The position numbers were made by a program, and so were the translations under genes. From Bacteroidota bacterium (lineage in GTDB: Bacteria; Bacteroidota; Bacteroidia; B-17B0; Aurantibacillaceae), in NCBI GenBank assembly GCA_016702705.1, contig JADJDM010000025.1, forward strand, positions 39,210 through 103,209: a DNA stretch of 64,000 bases. The letters run 5' to 3'. The notes beneath the pieces were generated by a model. That model ran no database searches. It was not told the origin of the DNA and worked only from the letters and a program-made list of their open reading frames with translations. This document shows, in pieces, positions 1 to 7,713 of this stretch (position 1 is its first letter; each line of letters opens with the position of its first letter).

Positions 1-120
1 TCCTGTATGAACAATCACTTCTTGTATTTGTCCTTCAAACTTATGCTTAATAGCGCGACTAAGAGCCGCAGCTTTAATAATTTGTGGACGAGCGCCTATA
101 ATTGTAACGATTTTTATCAT
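1..120 (-). CDS. wecB: UDP-N-acetylglucosamine 2-epimerase, N-terminal fragment
   Basis: The complement reads from an ATG at 120 into the window edge and gives about 40 residues beginning MIKIVTIIGARPQIIKAAAL. The I-G-A-R-P-Q segment is the hallmark N-terminus of non-hydrolysing UDP-GlcNAc 2-epimerases. These interconvert UDP-GlcNAc and UDP-ManNAc in the cytoplasm for surface polysaccharide synthesis. Only the first Rossmann strand and helix are visible, so catalytic residues cannot be checked. The gene is divergent from the YrdC-type gene at 195, and the 74 bp between them must hold both promoters. The family call is firm for the fragment; whether the gene is complete is unknown. Confidence 0.85.
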   Translation of the reverse strand, partial: MIKIVTIIGARPQIIKAAALSRAIKHKFEGQIQEVIVHTG

Positions 121-183
121 AGTATTGAAAGCATAAAGTTAATAAATGAATGTTTTGTTAGTTTATTGTGCAGTATAAACTAT

Positions 184-191
184 TAACTTTG
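184..191 (+). promoter_or_regulatory. Bacteroidota -7 element (TAACTTTG), nearly leaderless
   Basis: TAACTTTG matches the Bacteroidota sigma-ABfr -7 consensus TAnnTTTG. It ends only three bases before the ATG at 195, so the transcript would start at or next to the start codon. A clear -33 TTTG at the ideal distance is not seen; TTG at 166-168 gives a short 15-base spacer. Confidence 0.5.
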
Positions 192-194
192 TGC

Positions 195-821
195 ATGTTC
201 ATAAGACTAAATCCAGATAAAATCGACTATAATCAACTGAATAAGGCGGTTGAAGTGCTTAAAAATGGTGGAATTATAGTTTATCCAACCGATTCGGTTT
301 ATGCATTGGGCTGCGATTTAATGAATGTAAAAGCAGTTGAAAAGATTTGTAAGCTTAAAAACATTAAACCAGAAAAATCGACTTTTTCATTTATTTGCCC
401 CGATTTAAGTTCACTTTCAAATTATACGAAACCAATAAGTAACACTATTTTCCGGGTAATGAAAAAAGCCTTGCCTGGACCTTATACTTTTATTTTAGAA
501 GCTAATTCAAATGTACCAAAGTTATTGAAGCAATCACGTAAAACGGTTGGTATTAGAGTACCTGCAAACAATATTTGTAAGGAGTTAACGAATGCACTAG
601 GAAACCCAATTATATCAACTTCTTTACACAATAACGAAGATGATTTAATGAATTATTTTACCGAACCATTAATGATTTACGAGCGTTATGGCGATGTCGT
701 TGATTTAGTAATTGATGGTGGTTACGGCAGCATTTATCCAACAACGGTAATAGATTGCAGCAATAATGAAATTGAAGTTATTCGTGAAGGAATTGGAGAA
801 CTTTCTGTTTTAGAACTTTAG
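195..821 (+). CDS. YciO/YrdC/Sua5-type L-threonylcarbamoyladenylate synthase family protein
   Basis: This protein of about 208 residues has the YrdC fold. It shows GGIIVYPTDSVYALGCD near the N-terminus, R-K-T-V-G-I-R-V-P in the middle and P-T-T-V-I-D near the end. Length and motif spacing match the YciO branch more than the TsaC/Sua5 branch. Family members bind ATP, threonine and bicarbonate, or double-stranded RNA, and Sua5/TsaC makes threonylcarbamoyl-AMP for the t6A37 modification of tRNA; YciO activity is weaker and its role less clear. I chose the ATG at 195 because an upstream GTG at 168 would lie before the -7 promoter element. The stop overlaps the convergent phospholipase D gene by four bases. 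Confidence 0.85.
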   Translation: MFIRLNPDKIDYNQLNKAVEVLKNGGIIVYPTDSVYALGCDLMNVKAVEKICKLKNIKPEKSTFSFICPDLSSLSNYTKPISNTIFRVMKKALPGPYTFILEANSNVPKLLKQSRKTVGIRVPANNICKELTNALGNPIISTSLHNNEDDLMNYFTEPLMIYERYGDVVDLVIDGGYGSIYPTTVIDCSNNEIEVIREGIGELSVLEL

Positions 822-2119
822 TGTGCGACAATAATTTTCTTTATTGTTGTTCCATTTAAAGAGTTGATTCGAAGTAAATACATTCCATTTTCTAATTCAA
901 GATTTAAAGAAACTTTACCTTTACAATTCTCTGATTTAATTACAGTATTACCCACACTTGAAATTAGGCTAAAGGTATATTCGTTTGAATTGTTTGACTC
1001 AATAGTTAATTGATTACCTAAAGGATTTGGATAACAATTAAATTGATTTGATGTGGTTACATTTTTTACTCCCACAGAGAATTCATTAAAACGTTCGGTA
1101 AATTCTTCTAAGTACTGGCTAGCAATAACATTGTCATGAATGATAAGTGTATTTTCATCGTAATCATTTTCAGCAGAATTTGTCCAATTGTGAGAGCCCA
1201 TAATTACCAATGGATCTGAAGCTGGGTAACCAGCATCAACAATACCATATTTATGATGAAAATCGTAAGGTACATTTAAATGAGAAAGTACATTTACTCC
1301 ATTTGAAACTAGGCCTGAATATTCAGAACCCACATAGTTTACATTTTCAATAATTCCTCTAACAACAACGCCTCTATTTTTTGCGGCAATAACTGCATCA
1401 CCAATATCATTATTATTAAATGTAAAGGTTGCAAACTCTAAAGTATGATTTGCACTATTAATTGCATTTATAATTTTAGCAGTTGTGCCATCACTTGGCG
1501 AAAAATAAGACTCAACTGGAATAGAAGCAATTGTAAAATTATGAATGGTGTTATCTGTTTTATCCGCTCCAAACTTACTTAATGTTATATTAGGCTGTAC
1601 TCCGCTCCCGCCCCACATCTCGTTAAATTCAGTAAGGTAATTTAATGCAAGTGCTGAATTATTGATTATGATGAAATTATTATAATCATCATACATGCTT
1701 CCTAAACCAAAGTTCATTGAGCCTGTCATTAAAATGCTATTATCTACTATTACAAACTTATTATGCATGGTATTAGTTAACGATTGTCTTTCTAAAACAG
1801 GAATAGCAACATTTAAGCCATTCATTGCGCTATTTAAACTATTGCTACTCGAAATATACCTTACTTGCACTCCGCGAGTATAAGCTGCATTAATTGCACT
1901 AATAATATTTGCACTACCGTTATCCCATACCGCAATGTCGAGTGTAGTGTTTGCTAAATTTATTCTTGAAATAATTGTATCCTCAATATCTACAGCCATA
2001 TTGGCATTAGTGATAGCTGAAACAGAATTATCAACTGACTGGGTAAATAGAACTTGTATTGTTTGTGAATATATAAAGTTGCAGATAAAAAATAAAAACA
2101 CAAAGAGTATTGATTTCAT
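818..2119 (-). CDS. secreted phospholipase D-like protein with T9SS C-terminal domain
   Basis: This protein of 433 residues starts with a signal peptide ending near FICNFIYSQ. Two phospholipase D HKD motifs follow: H-N-K-F-V-I-V-D with G-S-M-N-F (around residues 115-135) and H-H-K-Y-G-I-V-D with G-S-H-N-W (around 285-310). Paired HKD motifs form one active site for phosphodiester hydrolysis of phospholipids or nucleic acids. The last 75 residues resemble a type A T9SS sorting domain (Y-P-N-P-L-G-N-Q, then G-M-Y-L-L-R-I and K-K-I-I-V), so the protein is probably exported by T9SS and released or anchored at the cell surface. Substrate is unknown. It converges on the YrdC-type gene with a four-base overlap. 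Confidence 0.88.
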   Translation of the reverse strand: MKSILFVFLFFICNFIYSQTIQVLFTQSVDNSVSAITNANMAVDIEDTIISRINLANTTLDIAVWDNGSANIISAINAAYTRGVQVRYISSSNSLNSAMNGLNVAIPVLERQSLTNTMHNKFVIVDNSILMTGSMNFGLGSMYDDYNNFIIINNSALALNYLTEFNEMWGGSGVQPNITLSKFGADKTDNTIHNFTIASIPVESYFSPSDGTTAKIINAINSANHTLEFATFTFNNNDIGDAVIAAKNRGVVVRGIIENVNYVGSEYSGLVSNGVNVLSHLNVPYDFHHKYGIVDAGYPASDPLVIMGSHNWTNSAENDYDENTLIIHDNVIASQYLEEFTERFNEFSVGVKNVTTSNQFNCYPNPLGNQLTIESNNSNEYTFSLISSVGNTVIKSENCKGKVSLNLELENGMYLLRINSLNGTTIKKIIVAH

Positions 2120-2202
2120 AATATAAATTTATTCAAAGTTAATGAAATTGGTTTTAATTAGAAGAAAGATCTAATACTAATTAGTATCCGAAATTATTCA
2201 AA

Positions 2203-2769
2203 TCACAACATCCTCTTTTGTTGCTCACTTATTGCAATTGCCTTTTCTAGTCTAGAAATTCTTGTCTTTTCTTGCTTTGCAGTCATAATCCAATGTATGA
2301 TTACTTTTTTGTAAGAAGGTGCTTGCGTATTAAAATAATCCCATGCCACTTTATTCTTTTTAAATTGCTTCAAAAAATTTGCATCTAAAAATGTAGGTTC
2401 TTTTTCATATGAATAAATGCCTGATTTATCCTCTGTTCTTAAAGCAAATGCTTTCTGCCCTTCAGGCATCATTAAACCTGCCTTTGTTAGTTCCTCAACT
2501 TTTTTAATGTTGATGGCACTCCAAATACTTTTTGGTTTCCTTGGTGTAAATCTAATACAATAACTTTCTTTATCAATTGATTTTCTAACTCCATCAATCC
2601 AGCCAAAACAAAGCGCTTGATCAACAGATTGCGACCAAGTCATAGATGGTTTTCCACTATCCACTTTATAAAAACCAACGATTAGTTCGGTTTCTTTTTT
2701 GTGATTCTTCTTCAGCCAATTTCGAAATGCTGTTTGAGTTGAAAAAAAAGTAGCTGCTATTTGTTGCAT
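2203..2769 (-). CDS. YdeI/OmpD-associated (OmdA) family protein
   Basis: A protein of 188 residues with the family pattern FRNWLKKNH, GFYKVDSGKPSMTW, QALCFGWIDG and RKPKSIWSAINIKKVEEL. Members are small cytoplasmic proteins, some named bacteriocin-protection proteins, with no settled biochemical function. I start at the ATG at 2769 because the longer reading frame begins with TTG. It lies 14 bases downstream of a second YdeI-type gene on the same strand, so the two are likely co-transcribed. Confidence 0.8.
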   Translation of the reverse strand: MQQIAATFFSTQTAFRNWLKKNHKKETELIVGFYKVDSGKPSMTWSQSVDQALCFGWIDGVRKSIDKESYCIRFTPRKPKSIWSAINIKKVEELTKAGLMMPEGQKAFALRTEDKSGIYSYEKEPTFLDANFLKQFKKNKVAWDYFNTQAPSYKKVIIHWIMTAKQEKTRISRLEKAIAISEQQKRML

Positions 2770-2783
2770 AAATATCAATGTTC

Positions 2784-3440
2784 TTACTTCATGAATTTAT
2801 GTGAGCCATCGCAATTAGGCATTCGTTTAGATAAGCCACATACACAATCATTCATTCCTTTTCCAGAAAGAATGCGAGGAATGTACTTTTCAATTCTAGC
2901 ATCACGCGTTGCTGATTGTTTGGCTTCGGTAAAAAACATATTGTAGGCTCTTTGTCGGCCAGGAGTTAATGCTTCAAAAGCTTTTTTAAATGTTTTATCC
3001 TTTTTAAATTTATTTTGTAATTCCTCTGGAAAAACTAATTCCTTATTAGCTGATGTATCTACTTTTAAACCTACTTTCTCAATTTCAATAGTTTCAAAAA
3101 TATATGCTTTTAAAACGGCTTCTAGTTTAATAATATCTTTAATATTGGTAAACTTAATTACGCGTGCTGATTGAGAGTTTTCTCCTGGTTTACTTAAAAT
3201 AGCCTCTGCATCGCTTAACAAAGTACCTTTTATAAAACTAAGTACGCAACTCTCTTTAAATTCTCCCAACAAAATAAGATTAGTTTTTCCATACATGTAA
3301 CAAGGATTCCCCCATTTCAATTCTTCTACTAACATACAATCGAGCATGATTTTTCGCAAGGCTATTAACTCCTTTTTCCATTTTTGTGCTTTACTTAAAT
3401 ATTCATCAACTTTAGGATTCATAGTATTTAAATTATTCAT
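2784..3440 (-). CDS. YdeI family protein with C-terminal CDGSH iron-sulfur motif
   Basis: The first 185 residues match the DUF1801/YdeI family (N-P-K-V-D-E-Y-L, E-E-L-K-W-G-N-P-C-Y near residue 40, A-L-T-P-G-R-Q-R-A-Y near 160). The C-terminus carries CVCGLSKRMPNCDGSH, an exact C-x-C-x2-S-x3-P-x-C-D-G-S-H pattern. That is the [2Fe-2S]-binding CDGSH motif with three Cys and one His ligand. The natural fusion would give a cytoplasmic protein with a redox-active or sensing cluster. A second ATG at codon 7 fits the usual family start equally well. Neighbours are another YdeI protein downstream and a broken DUF1801 gene upstream, so three related small genes sit together. Confidence 0.8.
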   Translation of the reverse strand: MNNLNTMNPKVDEYLSKAQKWKKELIALRKIMLDCMLVEELKWGNPCYMYGKTNLILLGEFKESCVLSFIKGTLLSDAEAILSKPGENSQSARVIKFTNIKDIIKLEAVLKAYIFETIEIEKVGLKVDTSANKELVFPEELQNKFKKDKTFKKAFEALTPGRQRAYNMFFTEAKQSATRDARIEKYIPRILSGKGMNDCVCGLSKRMPNCDGSHKFMK

Positions 3441-3448
3441 GTTATAAT

Positions 3449-3838
3449 TTATTTTGAAGCCTTAATCCAATTAATAATAAGCTTCTCTAAATTTACTTTA
3501 GCATTTTCTATATCTGCCGCATTAACAAAAGTAGCAATTGCTCTGTCATTCTCTTTCCATTCAAGTAGCCCCGATTTATCATCAATTAATTTATCCTTAG
3601 GCTGTGCAACTTTTTTTAGCACCTCTATGAAAAATTAACTGAATCTTTTTGGTGGTTGAATCCTCATTGTTATACGATCCTGCTCTTGAAAACAATAATT
3701 TGGACCATTCCATTTTATATTTTCTGTAAGCCCGTTTAACGAGTTTAAAATGATCAAACGCAATTGTTCAATTTCTTTTCGCATGGGATGATTTAATTCA
3801 TCTATAAATGTTGTTACTTCTTTATTTTGTTTACTCAT
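3449..3838 (-). CDS. DUF1801 domain protein, broken by two compensating frameshifts
   Basis: The open frame from 3838 gives 67 residues (I-K-W-N-G-P-N-Y-C-F, R-I-T-M-R-I-Q-P-P-K) and then stops. Adding one A in the A-run after CAACCACC restores K-K-I-Q-L-I-F-H-R-G-A-K. Removing one A from the next A-run returns to the first frame for QPKDKLIDDKSGLLEWKEND and a natural end at 3449. Two opposite single-base errors within about 35 bases of A-runs suggest sequencing error rather than decay. The restored protein has about 129 residues and the DUF1801 fold, which is related to frataxin-like and YdeI proteins. Function is unknown. Confidence 0.65.
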
Positions 3839-3864
3839 GTTTCATTTTTTTATCAAAGCAATTA

Positions 3865-4713
3865 TTACCTTTTGGCATCCGCCTTTAATTTATTTATGAT
3901 TGCAACAATTTCCTTAGTCACTAATTTAGGCTCATCGTCATGGATAAAGTGCCCCGATTTATTGGTAAGTATTAATTTAATTTGAGGATTAATTTTTAAA
4001 TAACTCTTTAAAAATTCTACTTTAATTCTGTTTTCTTCCTTACTGTATTTATCCTTAGTAATTTTATTCGAGCCAATCAAGGTAATTGGAATAGTTAAAG
4101 GAAAACCTTTTCCTTCAACTAGGGCTGAATCAGTTGTAAAGGTATTTTTAAACTCATTTCTAATAGTAGCAGTATAGTTTACACTGTCAGAACAAAATGA
4201 ATTATAAAATTTATCAAACTCAACTTTTTCCGTTTCAGTCCTCAACTCCCTTTTTTTCCATTTATGTTCGGGAATTGCTGGGTCAATTAAAATTAATCCA
4301 CACACTTTTTCAGGATATTTACTTACAAAATAGCGAGCTATTAATCCGCCTCTTGAGTGCCCAACAAGAACAAAAGGCTTATCTAATCCAATTTTTTCAA
4401 CCAGTTCCTTTAGCTCAACAGAAATATTCTCTAAATTTCTTTCATTATTAAATGACTCGGATTTTCCTATGCCTGCCCTATCGTAACAAATTGTTTTCGC
4501 ATATTTAGAAATCTTTGTTTGAACTTCTTGAAAATCATCCATTGTAGGCCCAAGTCCAGTTATAAAAACAACAACTGGCTTAGCTGTTCCTTTACTAATA
4601 TAAAATTGTTTTTTGCCCCTTATTTCAACAAATTGTTCTTTGTCACTATTTGATTGCTTGGCAATAAAAGAAAAAAAAATTGAGGATAATATTAGTAGTA
4701 AGTATTTTTTCAT
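3865..4713 (-). CDS. secreted alpha/beta hydrolase
   Basis: A protein of 282 residues with an N-terminal signal segment (MKKYLLLILSSIFFSFIA). It has the alpha/beta hydrolase fold: oxyanion-hole region F-I-T-G-L-G-P near residue 50, nucleophile elbow G-H-S-R-G near 118, and a likely catalytic His in SGHFIHDDEP near 255. Substrate cannot be told from sequence. The enzyme is probably periplasmic or lipid-anchored. Upstream, a strong hairpin terminator separates it from the beta-flower gene. Confidence 0.8.
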   Translation of the reverse strand: MKKYLLLILSSIFFSFIAKQSNSDKEQFVEIRGKKQFYISKGTAKPVVVFITGLGPTMDDFQEVQTKISKYAKTICYDRAGIGKSESFNNERNLENISVELKELVEKIGLDKPFVLVGHSRGGLIARYFVSKYPEKVCGLILIDPAIPEHKWKKRELRTETEKVEFDKFYNSFCSDSVNYTATIRNEFKNTFTTDSALVEGKGFPLTIPITLIGSNKITKDKYSKEENRIKVEFLKSYLKINPQIKLILTNKSGHFIHDDEPKLVTKEIVAIINKLKADAKR

Positions 4714-4792
4714 TTAATAATCGCTCGAAGCTTACTTATATAAACACATTGTATAGCTATGGTAAATTTAACCATTTCTTCCAACTACACAA

Positions 4793-4823
4793 AAAAGCCT
4801 GTCTTACACTAAGACAGGCTTTT
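4793..4823 (-). terminator. rho-independent terminator of the beta-flower gene
   Basis: A perfect 13-bp stem (AAAAGCCTGTCTT with AAGACAGGCTTTT) around an ACACT loop. It is flanked by an A-run that reads as a U-run on the minus strand, and sits 22 bases downstream of the stop at 4845. Confidence 0.85.
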
Positions 4824-4844
4824 CAATATAATCACGAACTAAAT

Positions 4845-5222
4845 TTACTTATTTCCTTTTACTATAAACCACCAAAGTGCAACGTAAACTGCTTCTGGTT
4901 TAGCGCCTTTTATGTCGTTCATTACATCGCTCATTTTTGCAATGGTACTGTTGCTTGAATTACGAATATCATTACCATCTACTTTTAAAACGGTTGAGTT
5001 ACTTGAGTTACGGATTGTTTTTCCGTCGCTATCAACTTTACCAACTGTGCTGTTGCTCGAGTTACGAATTGTTTTTCCGTCGCTATCAATTTTACCTACT
5101 GATGAGTTGCTTGAATTACGTAATGTTTTACCATCACTATCCATTTTGTGCTGAGCAGATGCTACAGTTGATACAAATGTAAATGCAAGAATTGCGAATG
5201 CTGTTTTAATTGTTTTTGTCAT
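4845..5222 (-). CDS. secreted beta-flower repeat protein
   Basis: A protein of 125 residues with a signal peptide (residues 1-22, ending V-A-S-A-Q). Four or five degenerate repeats follow, with the pattern D-S-D-G-K-T-I-R-N-S-S-N-S-T-V-G-K, then a hydrophobic tail YVALWWFIV. The layout matches the Bacteroidota group that NCBI calls 5-fold beta-flower protein, where each repeat forms a blade and the tail is rich in aromatic or hydrophobic residues. Function is unknown; a periplasmic location is likely. I start at the ATG at 5222, where the signal peptide begins, and not 15 codons upstream. The repeats are also visible as near-identical 51-base DNA units. Confidence 0.75.
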   Translation of the reverse strand: MTKTIKTAFAILAFTFVSTVASAQHKMDSDGKTLRNSSNSSVGKIDSDGKTIRNSSNSTVGKVDSDGKTIRNSSNSTVLKVDGNDIRNSSNSTIAKMSDVMNDIKGAKPEAVYVALWWFIVKGNK

Positions 5223-5320
5223 ATTGAATGTTTTTAATTGTTTAATCAAATATAACAAAAAAATCAAACTAATTAAACTAGGACATACGAGTTAATACAT
5301 AATCGAACAAATACAACACC

Positions 5321-5776
5321 TTACTTTTCTAAGTCGTTCATTACAGATTTTAATAAAGCAACAAATTCTCTTATTTCAGTTGGCTGCTTTGAAACGTCCG
5401 TATCAATATGAAATGTTCTAACAGATTTATTATCGCCTATTTCAATATGATATCCTCCTTGATCTGCGCAATCTGGGCAACCAAAGTATTCAGAAGGACG
5501 CTCCTTTAAAAAATTAGGGATTTCGTCCTGTAATTTTTTAGCTAATTTATATTTATCCTTTGATAACTTGTCATCTTTAAAATTCATTTTCTGATTAGTA
5601 TAGCGCTCCATATTATCAGGATATAAATTACAATTTTTCAGCAAGTAGAATGTTGCATGGTCTCCTATAGAAAAATTATAAGCGCTTCCAAATGCGAAAT
5701 ACTTACCGGTTGTTTCTGCCTTTTTGCATGATATAAACATGCTCAACACTACTATTACAAAAGCTAATTTTTTCAT
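5321..5776 (-). CDS. hypothetical lipoprotein
   Basis: A protein of 151 residues with a lipoprotein signal ending L-S-M-F-I-S-C at Cys17. The mature part is polar, with a C-P-D-C pair near residue 100 and a segment H-I-E-I-G-D. I do not recognise the family. It is probably an inner- or outer-membrane-anchored periplasmic protein. It stands alone between the beta-flower gene and the SRPBCC gene. Confidence 0.6.
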   Translation of the reverse strand: MKKLAFVIVVLSMFISCKKAETTGKYFAFGSAYNFSIGDHATFYLLKNCNLYPDNMERYTNQKMNFKDDKLSKDKYKLAKKLQDEIPNFLKERPSEYFGCPDCADQGGYHIEIGDNKSVRTFHIDTDVSKQPTEIREFVALLKSVMNDLEK

Positions 5777-5810
5777 AAATCAAATTTTACTTAAATATAA
5801 CTATTTTCAC

Positions 5811-6250
5811 TTAATCCTTAGCAAGCAAACTTTCCAACCTATCAAAATTCTCTTCATTTTTGGGTTCTACAAATGGACGCATTTTTTCACAAGTTTCAGC
5901 GCTATCAAATGTTAAACGAAAAAAATCGTAGTTATTGTTTCATCTATTTTTTCAAATGCTACATCCATATCAAAGTAGGGTTGTGATTTGCGGGTCCAGC
6001 TGATTAATTTTTGTGGTTCAACAATTTTAAATACAGTTGAATTTTCATAATTTCCTTTCTCGGGGCCATGCATGGTAAGTATCCAATTGCCACCCGGTTT
6101 TAAATCAAACTCATGTATAGTATTAGTAAAACCATGCGGACCCCACCAAAGTTTTAAAAGCTCTGGGTTAGAGAAAGCATTATATACTTTATCAATTGGA
6201 GTGTTGAGTTGGCGGGAGTTGAAGATTTGGTTGGTGGGGATTGAGTTCAT
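5811..6250 (-). CDS. SRPBCC (AHSA1-like) domain protein, frameshifted near its end
   Basis: The open frame gives 112 residues with the START-like pattern (T-P-I-D-K-V-Y-N-A-F, LLKLWWGPHGFTNT, F-D-L-K-P-G-G-N-W). It then hits a stop after T-T-I-F-F-V. One extra T in the T-run near 5930 restores RLTFDSAETCEKMRPFV and the end at 5811, giving about 146 residues, the normal AHSA1-family length. These proteins form hydrophobic cavities and are often fused or adjacent to ArsR regulators; none is seen here. The break is most likely a sequencing error. Confidence 0.75.
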
Positions 6251-6402
6251 TTTGATTATACTATATTTTATTTATTTTAATTACCTCGAATTCGGGAGAA
6301 TTAAAATTTGAATTCTTAATATTCTTGTAAACCTTTAAATAGTCCAATGTATTTTTAATCCATCTCACTATTAAACCAATTCCTTCATGAAACTCTCTAT
6401 TA

Positions 6403-7578
6403 TCAATCTATAGGTCTAATTAATTCCTGTCTCTCTTTATTTGGATACATAATATTATGTTTGTCAATTTCAGCAATTGTCGCCCATTCAAATTCCTTTG
6501 GAAAGCCTTCAGGAACATATTCTCTTGTTAGTTCCTCTCCATTTAAATTAAATTCAATACGATTAACTCCATCTTTTTCGCTTCCGTCAGGTCTAAATGC
6601 ACGGAAATATTTGTATTTGAAAAAGTGCTTGATTTTTTCCGAAATATGCGCTGAAATTAATGCTGCTTCATCCTTTGGAATCGCCAGATTTAAAATACTA
6701 TCACATTTATTAATAAAATCACCTTGACCATACATCCAAAATTTCATTTTAGTTTGGTCACTGAATTCTTTAATCAATTCATGCCTCGGGCCTTTTGTTT
6801 TTTTATCGCTGTGCTTCCCTTCAACTATATACCAATCCATTTTGAAGTCATTGCAAACAAATACTATATTCTTATGTTCAGCTGCTGAGAATTCAATAAT
6901 TTGCTTCCAAATTAACAAATCTCCAAAAGCTTGTATCCCGATCTTTTCTGCAGCGTCTTCGTAACCAGGCGGTATTTTCAAATCGTAACGAGATTTGCCT
7001 TCTTTGGAAATCTCGAATTGTTCAGTGAAAGAATATTCTCGTCCAACTCGCAAGATTTTCACAAACTCATTTAAAACAAAATCATCTTTCTCCAATTCAC
7101 TAATTTCTTTCTTCATCCTGTCAATATTTAAGTCGAATGACAACTTAAAGTCTGATAATTTCGTTTCATAGGTCACAAGGTCTTTTTGAAATAAATCTAT
7201 AAAGTCTTGATAAAAAAAAGGGTGCTTATTATTATTTCTTGTCCTTTGTTTTAAAGAATCAATCTTGTTCTTGCTCTTAGTACAGAATTCTTGAAGCGCA
7301 TCTATATATTCCTTTTTAAGTGGCTCATATCGTTCGGTAATAGGCTTCTTAATTACCGCTTCTCTATTTTTCAAATATTCAAATTGAACTTGTGATGGAA
7401 TCCAAATTCTTGACTTTAATTTTTCTAGAATATTTGTAAAAATTGCTTTGCTCGTTTCAGATGGGTAATCATAAAAATCTAACAAAACAGAAGAGTCAAA
7501 TACAAAAACACACTCTTTCCAAAGCTCTTTTTCGCTTTCGTTAGATAAATTATATAAGTCAAATGTTTTAGGATTCAT
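6403..7578 (-). CDS. PIN-like domain protein (PIN_8 type)
   Basis: A protein of 391 residues. The N-terminus has V-F-V-F-D-S-S-V-L-L-D-F-Y (the position of the first PIN acidic residue). The second half has G-D-L-L-I-W-K-Q-I, F-V-C-N-D-F-K-M-D-W and G-P-R-H-E-L. These fit the large PIN-like (PIN_8) family, predicted metal-dependent RNases. A helical insert lies between residues 90 and 190. No antitoxin-sized partner is adjacent, so a classic VapBC pair is unlikely. PIN_8 proteins often occur in defence or toxin settings, so a stand-alone nuclease effector is a reasonable guess. Confidence 0.7.
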   Translation of the reverse strand: MNPKTFDLYNLSNESEKELWKECVFVFDSSVLLDFYDYPSETSKAIFTNILEKLKSRIWIPSQVQFEYLKNREAVIKKPITERYEPLKKEYIDALQEFCTKSKNKIDSLKQRTRNNNKHPFFYQDFIDLFQKDLVTYETKLSDFKLSFDLNIDRMKKEISELEKDDFVLNEFVKILRVGREYSFTEQFEISKEGKSRYDLKIPPGYEDAAEKIGIQAFGDLLIWKQIIEFSAAEHKNIVFVCNDFKMDWYIVEGKHSDKKTKGPRHELIKEFSDQTKMKFWMYGQGDFINKCDSILNLAIPKDEAALISAHISEKIKHFFKYKYFRAFRPDGSEKDGVNRIEFNLNGEELTREYVPEGFPKEFEWATIAEIDKHNIMYPNKERQELIRPID

Positions 7579-7664
7579 TGTTCATTAAATTTGTAACATC
7601 CACGTAATTGTTATACATGAATATTCTGTTCGCATTGTAAATATAATATTTTCCTCCAAACAAA

Positions 7665-7689
7665 AAAGCCTCCGATAAACAGAGGCTTT
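7665..7689 (-). terminator. terminator of kbl
   Basis: An 8-bp stem (AAAGCCTC with GAGGCTTT) with the A-run on the plus strand giving a U-tail on the minus strand. It lies 25 bases downstream of the kbl stop. Confidence 0.8.
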
Positions 7690-7713
7690 GCAATATTCAA
7701 CACGAATTAAAAT

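Noticed and set aside
4912..5182. Two long open frames on the plus strand with repeated L-E-L-R-I units
   Set aside because: They are antisense shadows of the beta-flower repeat gene; the repeat DNA keeps all frames open. The minus-strand product has a signal peptide and a known family pattern.
6275..6306. Inverted repeat TTTTAATT/AATTAAAA between the SRPBCC and PIN-like genes
   Set aside because: AT-only arms without a T-run; such repeats are expected by chance in this base composition.
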